Source of the DNA: Coriolopsis trogii
Taxonomy: Eukaryota; Basidiomycota; Agaricomycetes; Polyporales; Polyporaceae
Assembly: GCA_020543525.1 (NCBI GenBank)
Contig: JAHYIO010000003.1
Coordinates: 3,348,001 to 3,412,000 of the forward strand
Length of the DNA: 64,000 nt
Direction of reading: 5' to 3'
Shown one piece after another: positions 55,906 through 64,000 of this stretch; position 1 is the first letter of the stretch; each line of letters starts with the position of its first letter. The notes under the pieces are model-generated. The model did no database searches. It worked only from the letters and a program-made list of their open reading frames with translations, and was not told the DNA's origin. The translations under genes were made by a program, and so were the position numbers.

Positions 55906-58231
55906 CGAGGAGATACAGTTGGCTGCTCGGCGGAAATGTAGAGGCTGCAAAGGACGCGAGATGCCGTGGTGACTGTATCTTCAAGATCCTGACTTTAAGG
56001 AGCATTTCCGGCCGTGTGCTCTCCTCACCCATCGTGGGATAGACTACGGCAGACGAGTTCCATACGATCGGCGCGTCTGTCAGCTCCAGAGTAAAAGAGG
56101 AGAGGATGACGGAAACGAAGATCTCTGCCTCCAAGGGTCAGCACTCGCGTCTCAAGGCAAGTGATATCACCCACTCATTTCTAGCTCTGCGAGCTTGAAT
56201 CCGCTGTGCAAGAGTGAGCATATAGTTCGGAACGAACGTTATGGACAGTGGACGGACATACATGCAAGAACGGGGCCCAGCAGAGAACGTCATCCTGCAG
56301 ACAGATACACGTCCCGATGTGAGCGAGCCCAGCACATCAGCCAGGCAGGTAGAGCACTACTGACAGGTTCGAGTATATCCCAGGAAAATGCGCGCCTTCT
56401 ACTGCTTCAGGAAGCGGCGCGAGCCATCGCTCGGGTATCCAGTCTTCCGCCTCATCTCCCCAAACGGTCTTGTCGGCGTTCGCTCCTTGAAAGTGGGGAA
56501 TAACAATAGTACCTCTGGGGATGACTACTTCTCTGATAAGCTGGCCGTCTCGTCCACAAATGGGCGTCGACAAGGGAATGGCAAGATCCTTTGTAGCCCT
56601 GTGTGCTCGTGATCAACGATAGAATGACGTCCGAATGCAAAGGAGATGAGCCTACGTTCTTGCGGTCAGGGCGACCGGTGCCTGTACTCGCAGCGTCTCA
56701 CGACAGACAGCATCGAGGTAGCGCAACTTCATGATGCCGTCGTAATCGAGGTCGTGGCGGCCACCACCTGTCGCTTCCAAGATTTCGGCACGAAGTTTCT
56801 CCTGGACTGCCGGATGCTCAGCGAGGAAATGCATCATCCGTGACAAGGCGTTGGACGTGGTATCCATGCCAGCAAACATGAATGTCCTAGATAACGACAT
56901 GTAAGTGCCTGCGAGTTCCAGAATGATGAATGTACGTACGACATCTGCGCATGTAGTTCTTCGTCAGTCATCCTCTCAGCTTCCTGAGTGCTCATGTTGG
57001 CTCTCACTACTCTGACGCATCAGTGACTTGGCAACATAGATGAACTGTTAGACTTACAGCATACGCTCATGAGATCCTTGCCCTCGCCTAGCATCGCTGC
57101 GCCTCCCTTCTGTAACACAGCCTTCTTCTCCTCTATGATCTCTCGAGAGCGCCGCGCCATGGTGTCCGAGATCTTCATGAGTTCTCGAAAGTTACGGAGA
57201 GGGAAATGGCGGAGAAGTCGTCGTATGTTGCGGTCTGAGAGGACATACGAGAGTTTGTCGACAATCAAAGCTATCAGTCGTGCTCGAGCGAGTGCAGGGC
57301 TGCGATGGATCGTTGAAGTCATGAAAGAGTAGACAAGATGGTAGACATACACGAAGGCCTTGAGAGACTCTCCATATGCGTCCGACAATTCCTCATCGGA
57401 GTTGTCAAAAGAGTAACCCAAAGCAGCCTGCCCAAGCATCTCGAGGGTCGCCCTGCCGTTCCACCTGTTCATGTCCACGATATCAGCACTCCCATCTGCG
57501 GGAATTCGAGCCTGTAAGGCTGCCTGGATCTACGTCACACATCTTCAGCCCTCACCGTGAGGGACATGTCAGTTCCGAGCCTCGAGCGCACCTTGTGAGA
57601 CACCGTATAGAGGATGTCTGTCATCTCTCGAAGGTGGGACACGGAGAACACGGGGTTTAAAGACTTGCGCTGACGCCGATGCTGGGCCTCGCGAGTGGAG
57701 AGGAGGCCAGGACCGAAGAGGACAGTAGAGAAACTGCGTATAATCCGCGTCATCGACAGTCACACTGCAGGTGGTGAAACGACGTGCTTGGAAGGGGCGA
57801 TACCCTTCTGTAGGAATTGTTGGTCCTTGACGAGGATAGCATGGAGTGCCTGAGGGTCGTGTATAAGAAGGACGCGTTGCTGAAGAGGTCAATCGAACGT
57901 TGGTGAGTGGATGGCGCCTACGAGCACAAATATGACTCACCCCGAGAATCGCTCTCAAGACAAGCGCAGGCCCGTATTTGTCCGCGAGGGCGGCAAATTG
58001 CTGCCGACTTCGTCGTCCACGGAATTCACGTACATTGCCTCGTTAGATGGGTACAATGTTAGCCAGAGGATGGCCAGTTAGAGTTGCAATATATGGCGCA
58101 CCGAAGAGGATCGAGGATGGCTGAGGACCGGGAAGTGTATCTAGAGGATGTTTCACTAGGTAGTTGCCGAATATCTTAAGCAACCCGTATAGCGCGATAA
58201 GAAGTATAAGAGCGGAGATGCTGGAGAACAT
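55886..58231 (-). CDS. Cytochrome P450 A (membrane-anchored)
   Basis: More than ten short exons, ATG 58231. An N-terminal membrane anchor (SISALILLIALYGLLKIF) is followed by the proline-rich hinge LPGPQPSS, the segment RRQRKSLNPVFSVSHLREMT (C-helix region), I-helix AGMDTTSNALS, ExxR in CRETLRV, the PERW-type motif IPERWLAPLP and the haem loop FSAGPRSC with the cysteine ligand. After it comes an exon with IGFKLAELEM and a last exon with ELTDAPIVWNSSAVVYPTMG. It should be an endoplasmic-reticulum monooxygenase; substrate unknown. Compared with P450 B, which stops after LLKVRALP, it has about 27 extra C-terminal residues and its stop lies inside the AKR5 3' end. Confidence 0.9.
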
Positions 58232-58816
58232 GACTGTTGCTGGTTGAAGAAAGCGATGAGCAATAAGCTTCGAGCACTTATATGGATAGAGATGAGCAGC
58301 GGCTCTCACGCGTGAGTTCTGACAGTCCGTGTGAGTCGGGTTGATGCAACGACTCAATACGATCTAGCAGCTCAATTTCCACACACAACAATTTGTCAAG
58401 TCAGTGTTTGACGAGGACCTAACAAAAGCTACGCAATGAAGGAAGGTGAGCCACGCGCAGTCAAGGTGGGGTAACATTGGGATGCTCACATTGACGGAAA
58501 ATTATGCATCGACAGGAATGCGGCGAGTGTGAATGGGCAATTGATAGGAAATGTGCAGTCTTCGATTAACCATTGTGACTCCCTCCACAGCATTGCAATG
58601 CTATGCATAAATTTCGCGGGATCGACGACGAGATCAGATTGGGGGATATGGATAGGATATGTGCACAGAACATCGAAGCTTCCACGCTCGCACCGCTGGC
58701 TCTCACCTTGCACCCGACGGGATCTCTCAACGGTGCTAGGGTGGGACGATCACAGTGCTTCCGCTACGGTACACCCCATCCGCATCTCAACATCCACTAC
58801 GGCCTCTGCGAGAACC
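58232..58816. other. Spacer between the two P450 genes
   Basis: Promoter of P450 A and 3' flank of P450 B. No gene or clear motif recognised. Confidence 0.4.
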
Positions 58817-61101
58817 CTATGGCAAGGCCCTGACCTTCAGAAGCATCTCCGGTTTCGTACTCTGCTCACCCATCGTGGGGTAGATGACTGCAGAAGAGTT
58901 CCACACAATGGGCATATCCGTCAGCTCGAAAGCGAAGGAAGGCATTATCACGGAGAGGAATATCTCTGCGATCACGTAACGACAGGATCAGCATGGTCAA
59001 GCATTGCGAAGAGGTGACACTACTTACTCATCTCGAGTTGTGAGAACTTGAAGCCGCTGTAAAGCTTTTGTCAACACAGCCCATAATACCCGGCTCAGAG
59101 GGACACGTACATGCAAGAACGCGGTCCGGCAGAAAACGTCATACTGCAGGAACGTAGCGTCAGCATTTAAATATACGCAACGTCGCGCGCGGGGGAGACA
59201 GACTACTGACAGATGGGAATACACGCCCGGGAGATGCGCATCCTCCAGAGCTGCAGGAAGCGGCGCGAGCCAGCGCTCTGGCCTCCACTCTGCAGCATCC
59301 TCGCCCCAGAGAGCCTTGTCCACGTTGCTCGCATGGAAATGCGGTAGGACGGCCATTCCTTTGGTAATGACGAGCTCGTTAATCATCTTGCCATCGCGTC
59401 CACGGATCGGAGAAGAAAGTGGTAGCACGAGGTCCTTAGTGGCCCTGCATCACGTCACTGGTAAGCGGGTGCTCGCGTGAATGATGACATTGTGCGTGAG
59501 GCGTACCTCCTGGCGGTGAGTGCAACCGGTGCATACACTCTGAGCGTCTCACGACAAACCGCATCCAGGTAAGGGAGCTTCATGAGCGCGTCGTAATCGA
59601 GGTCGGTCTGACCGTTGCCTGTGGCTTCGACAATCTCTGCTCGGAGTTTGTCCTGCACTTTGGGGTTCTTTGCGAGAAGATTCATGATGCGCGAGAGAGC
59701 ATTAGATGTGGTATCCATTCCGGCTAGAATGAAGGTCCTATGCAGTCGGCGAGTCGGTCAATGAGACGAAACAACTTCTTCCAAAGGCGTGCATACGTAC
59801 GACATCTGCGCTAGGAGCTCCTCGTCAGTCATCCGCTCGTTCTCGGACGCTGCCATATTTGCTTTCACTAGTGATGATGCGGATTTGTCAAATATTAGGC
59901 CAGAGGGATGGGGAGCGAAGGTACTAACAGCAAATGCTCATCAGGTCCTTGCCCTCCCCGACTTGCTCCATGATCGCATCCCCTCCCTTCTGCAAAGCCG
60001 CCTTCTTCTCGTCAATGATGTCTTGAGAACGGCGCATCATTGTGTCCGTGATCTCCATGATGTGGCGGAAGTTACGGAGCGGCATAAGGCGGAATAGCTG
60101 TCGGATGCTGCTGTCCGAGAGCACAGACGAGAGCTTGTCGACAATGAGTGCGTGAAATCGTAACCGAGAGAGCGTCGGGCTATTGCGAGAAACTTGAGAC
60201 ACGTCCATAATAAAGAACGCTTATATTTTCACTCACAAGAACAGCTTCAGAGACTCCCCATACGCGTCCGATGACTCTGCATGGAAGTTGTCGAAAGAGT
60301 AACCCAAACCCGCCTGCCCGAGCATCTCGAGGGTCGCGCGAGCGTTCCAGCTGTTCATGTCCATAATTTCTGCAGTTCCATCCTTCGGAAGGCGAGCCTT
60401 GATTGCCGTCTGAGCCTGCGAGATTGCTTGTCAGCGTGAGGTCAAGCCATACGTCGACGAAGGAAGCTTACTTTGTGGGACACAGTATAAAATATATTCG
60501 TCATGTTCCGCAGATGAGCGACCGAGAAAACAGGGTTCAGAAGCTTGCGTTGGCGCCGATGTTGCGTCGCACGAGTAGACAGCACCCCCGGGCCAAGAAG
60601 AACGGTGAAGGTGCTGTAGGATTGATCTTGTCAACGGACGTAGGAAGCAACAGTAAAGGGAAGGAGGCATCTACTTCGATGGCGCTAGACCCTTCTGGAG
60701 GAAATCCTGCTCCTTGACTAGAACAGCATGAAGCGCTTTCGGGTCACGAATCAATACTACACGTCGCTATATATTTGGATGGTGAGTACCTAATAGCTGG
60801 TACACGAACCGTGTGAACTCACCCCTAGTAGCGCTCTCAGAAGGACTACAGGCCCGTAGTCATTCGCAATCTCAGCAAACCGCTCCGTGCTCTTTCGACC
60901 TTGGAGTTGTGCGAGGTGACCTACACAGAGGGGATGAGCGCGAGGAGGTACCGAACGACGAGTCTACGCACCCCAAAGCTTTGAGGCCAACGGAGGACTA
61001 GGTAACTCGTCTAACAGGTGTCGAAAGAGATAATGATGAAAGAGTGTGCGCAACCCGTACAGCGCAGCTAAGAGGAAAAGAGCGCTCAGTGTAAGAGACA
61101 T
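58817..61101 (-). CDS. Cytochrome P450 B (membrane-anchored)
   Basis: A tandem paralogue of P450 A with the same exon plan, ATG 61101 (MSLTLSALFLLAALYGL anchor) to TAG 58817 (LLKVRALP). Motifs: RRQRKLLNPVFSVAHLRNMT, I-helix LAGMDTTSNALSRIM, KLPYLDAVCRETLRV (ExxR), RPERWLAPLPAALEDAH, haem loop FSAGPRSC, and ELTDMPIVWNSSAVIYPTMG. The exon after the anchor reads LPSPPLASKLW, a slightly degenerate hinge. By family it is an NADPH-P450-reductase-dependent monooxygenase. Being tandem and next to the AKR array suggests joint oxidation and reduction of the same class of compounds. Confidence 0.9.
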
Positions 61102-61569
61102 GGTTAGTTGGAGGTACACTTTGGACGGAGACAAGTTGCCAACCTATTTATGCAGTCATTGGCGCAGCACTGCATGGACAGGCGTGTGAAGCTGCGGGCC
61201 GAAACGCCGAAATCGCGTTGGGGCGATGCGTAAAGTACAGTACACTGCAAGGGACACCATCGTACTCAACCCCACCGAACTTGGGCAAACTCCTCCTGAT
61301 GCCCCAACATGTTAGCGGGTGCTTATCAAGAGGGCACGCATTCGATACTCACAGTCAACAAGAGCCGCAGGTCATCAACGGACAAGCATTCCTGTATGTT
61401 TCGGAGTTAGATGCAGTAGACCGTCTCCAGTGCTACTTGCGTACCTTGTGCACGTCTCGCAAGAAAGCAAGTCTTGGTCTACAAAAATGTCGCCACGTTG
61501 GATGACGCGTCCCTGGACTCCTGAAAGCGCCGAACTTAAATTAGCCTGATATGTAAGAAAGTATGACAA
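61102..61569. other. Spacer between P450 B and F-box D
   Basis: About 470 bp, no supported gene. Contains the P450 B promoter. Confidence 0.4.
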
Positions 61570-63448
61570 TCACATACAGACCGCCGGAGCGTCTTCACCG
61601 AGAGCTAACTTATCGACTACACTCGTGAGCCTTGCTTCCAGCTCGGGATCGACGCTTATGAGGCTCGCGGCGTGCGCGCTGTCGAGACCCATGGGCCGGA
61701 ATCGCAGTATTTTCAAGCGTGATCCATGCTGCGCACGAGACTCGAGTGCGGGCAGAATCGCCTCGACGTCTTTACGGGCATACGAAGCCACGTCTAGTTC
61801 TTGCAAGTCGGGGAGGAGATGAGGGTTGGAGGCGAGGCAGGCAAAGAGCGTCCGACAAGTGAGCAGGCTGAGCCTGAGGGTAGTGAGCGCGGGAAACGTT
61901 GACAAAACGTCTCTCCACTCAGTCGGTCGGGTGCAAGGATGGACAGACAGGCAGAGTCGAGTCACGTTCTTCGCGGTGCTGAACGACTGCGAGATGCTGT
62001 TGAAGAGCTCCTCGATCTCTCTGACACCCCCGAACGGCATCTTGAAATTGAACCGCTCCACTCCTGATACGTATGCGCCAACGAAGACTTGGGTATTCGG
62101 GGCGGTGCCTGCCAAGTCAACAGTGAGGGCGTCGGCAAGCGATAAAGTCTTGAAATTGGGTCCCGGAAGGACGGCGTAGCGAGCGCGCATCGAGACATGT
62201 GCCGCTGGCGGGAGACATTCGACCTGCAGGAACCGATTGACAATGTGTGGACGGTCCTCCAACACGACACGGCACAACTTGGGCAGTTCGAACGCGACGG
62301 ACTGGACCGGGTCTTGCGGGAGGGAACCGACGAATTCGAGAGTGTGCAACTCAGAGAACCCGTTGAGCGTCCTCACGAGTCCGGCAAGCGAAGTCGCTCT
62401 GGAGCAGTCGTGGTCAAAGTGCGAGTCTCTGCCATCATAACAGTTCGTGACGATGAGACGTTCGAGCATCGGTGCTTTCAGGTCTTCTACGAGTAATGCG
62501 GCGCTGATCCTGAGGGTGTGGAGACGAGGAAACTCCCGCCCATGTAGAAGCGCCCTGCTGCTTGGCAGAGCAGCGTATGGACACGACACAGTGATTCTCA
62601 GCCCCTCGAGCATTGGCATGTTCGTGGCGAGTACATTGGCGAGTTCGTCCAGATGGCACGGTGGGTAGTGATGACGGAAGTCGATAGCCAACGCGGTGAT
62701 TCTCGGGATGACATTCTGGGCGGACTGAAGGAGGTGTAAAGAGTGGCACGACAGCTCGAGCGTGATGTGCCTCGGAGCAGTGCGCGCTAGGATTGTCGGG
62801 AACATTTGGGACTCGCAGGGGTTACCCATGCGGATGGGGAAGCTGAGCAGATAGGCCCAGAACTCTGTGCTACAGTGAAGAAGCGTGCGCCAGGAATGAC
62901 AGATATGAGCAAGTTGTATATCGGTACGGTGGTTGGTGCGAGCAGCCTCGAAAATTTGCAGCAGGAGTTCGTTGGGTAGACGATTCATGAGCACATCACC
63001 ATTGCGCATGCCAACTACTCCCATAGCATTCGCAAATGCGAGGTCTGCATATGATTGGGCCTGGAGTGATTGCTGCCGCGCCTGTTCTGCTCGTTGTCGC
63101 GCCCGTTCTGCTCGTAGTTTCACCTGTTCTGCCAGTTGTTGCATCTGTTCCGCCAGTTGTTGCGCCTGTTCTACCTGCTGCCGGGCCAGTTCTGCTTGTT
63201 GTTGCGCCTGCAATGCCTGCTCCTGGGCTTTTCTGGCAACCATTATCGCGTCCTCTAGCAGCTCCTTCAAAGGCCGAGCACGCGGCTTCGACCTGGAGCC
63301 TTGTTCAGGAGCTTCTGGCGTCGTAGAGATCCTCAAGCTGATTGTCAATAACTCCGACACGATCACATTCAAATTCGCAAACATGCATGTCTCACCTTGC
63401 ATGATCAGGAGCGCTGTCGGAGATAGACAGTGAGGAGGTAGACATCAT
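61570..63448 (-). CDS. F-box protein D with N-terminal coiled coil
   Basis: Two exons, 63448-63396 and 63337-61570, joined by a GT-AG intron, give 606 residues (MMSTSSLSISDSAPDHA, then SLRISTTPEAPEQ). The alternative of starting at 63402 inside the intron is less natural. Residues 41-118 are a Gln/Ala/Arg-rich coiled coil built from seven-residue units (AEQARQQ, VEQAQQL), encoded by a 21-bp periodic repeat. The F-box follows at residues 137-180 (LPNELLLQIFEAA, HICHSWRTLLHCSTEFWAYL), then an LRR-like region (LANVLATNMPMLEGLRITVS, LRILRFRPMGLDSAHAASLI). Predicted SCF ubiquitin-ligase receptor; the coiled coil may mediate self-association. Intact. Confidence 0.9.
63052..63230. repeat. 21-bp periodic minisatellite within F-box D
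   Basis: Imperfect units such as GCCTGTTCTGCTCGTTGTCGC repeat about eight times, each encoding one heptad of the coiled coil. Confidence 0.75.
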
Positions 63449-63910
63449 GGCGCGAAACAAGATGTCAGATCTGCAGTGGGTTGGTTCGACGCGAACGAGT
63501 CAATGACGTGTTGGGCACGTGGCACATCCCGACAAGGTATGTCAAGCGCCCGATGTGAGCCCACCACCTTGTCAGTGATCCCCCCGGTTCAATCTCTCTG
63601 TGTGCAAACTAGCTTTGTTTCTCATGCAGCATCATATTGGCAGTACAATCATTCTCCTTTACATAGTATCCGAACTTGAAAGGAAGCGGAGTCGTAGTCA
63701 TTCCATCGTAACTTCAGCTTCAAGCCACTCATCAAACTCTCGGGCTTCGTACACCCCTAGCCTACAGTCGGACCCACCATTACCCGAGAAACTCCGTACA
63801 ATTAGCTTGGCTGTCAATCCGGACGACAGCACGATGCCGGAGAACCCGGACGATTAAACTTCTGAAAGCACCACAAACGAATCAGCCGAGCGTCTCAGAA
63901 AGCGCAAGGG
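63449..63910. other. Spacer between F-box D and F-box E
   Basis: Mostly non-coding. A plus-strand frame ending at 63857 (HSIVTSASSHSSNSRASYTP, PPLPEKLRTISLAVNPDDST) has a protein-like composition but no plausible start or partner exon that I could establish. Confidence 0.35.
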
Positions 63911-64000
63911 CTACTTACGGGACGGCAGCCCCTCACCTCCGAGGACGAATTCGTCGACGAAAGACTTGAGCTTTGCCTCAACGTCAGGTCCGACGTTCTG
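63911..64000 (-). CDS. F-box-like protein E, C-terminal end only
   Basis: A minus-strand frame open to the right edge: QNVGPDVEAKLKSFVDEFVL then GGEGLPSRK and TAG at 63911. It resembles the last residues of F-box D (VDPELEARLTSVVDKLALGE), so it is probably the end of a tandem F-box paralogue. A GTAAGT at the end of the frame might instead be a splice donor. Confidence 0.5.
   Translation of the reverse strand, partial: QNVGPDVEAKLKSFVDEFVLGGEGLPSRK

Noticed and set aside
63600..63857. 85-codon plus-strand frame with a Ser-rich tail
   Set aside because: No family, no clear start context and no neighbouring exon. Composition alone is not enough.
1..64000. CRISPR arrays, bacterial operons, riboswitches, phage genes, complete biosynthetic backbone enzymes
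   Set aside because: None seen. The intron-rich genes and eukaryotic tRNA and transposon types identify a fungal nuclear genome, and no PKS, NRPS or terpene synthase motif was found in the window.

Overview
The window is nuclear DNA of a filamentous basidiomycete, most likely an Agaricomycete. Genes are split by many 45-65 bp GT-AG introns. F-box/LRR proteins, aldo/keto reductases and P450s occur in families. The transposons (hAT, Copia, Tnp2-type CACTA) are of kinds common in mushroom genomes, and a Rad7 orthologue and two tRNA-Glu genes are present. No bacterial operon, CRISPR or phage signal was seen.

Region 1 (1-23.1 kb) is a divergent pair of F-box genes broken up by transposons. F-box A (minus strand, runs off the left edge) and F-box B (plus strand) would originally have shared a promoter region of about 385 bp. 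A hAT element (1477-13955, 8-bp target duplication) sits in that promoter. Its transposase gene is split by a Copia retrotransposon (5333-11771, 5-bp duplication). A CACTA element (14166-21643, 3-bp duplication) interrupts the coding sequence of F-box B. Apparent C-to-T stop codons damage the Copia polyprotein and the hAT transposase.

Region 2 (23.1-30.6 kb) is gene-poor. It holds two tRNA-Glu(CTC) genes in inverted orientation, short tandem repeats, one predicted disordered protein and a decayed or diverged F-box gene.

Region 3 (30.8-39.6 kb) holds ordinary host genes with resolvable exon structures: a SAM-dependent methyltransferase, a GDSL/CE16-type esterase, a protein kinase with an HGD catalytic loop, and the nucleotide-excision-repair protein Rad7.

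Region 4 (40.6-61.1 kb) is an expanded oxidoreductase array: five aldo/keto reductase genes, two cytochrome P450 genes and a chimeric AKR/P450 relic. The three minus-strand AKR genes share a conserved element about 125-140 bp upstream of their start codons, which suggests co-regulation, probably in xenobiotic or secondary metabolism. A 544-bp Tc1/mariner-type MITE lies inside the array.

Region 5 (61.5-64 kb) has another intact F-box gene, with a coiled-coil region encoded by a 21-bp periodic repeat, and the end of one more F-box-like gene at the right edge. The strongest signals are the nested transposon architecture with exact target duplications, the Copia half-tRNA primer site, and the co-duplicated AKR/P450 array with its shared promoter element.
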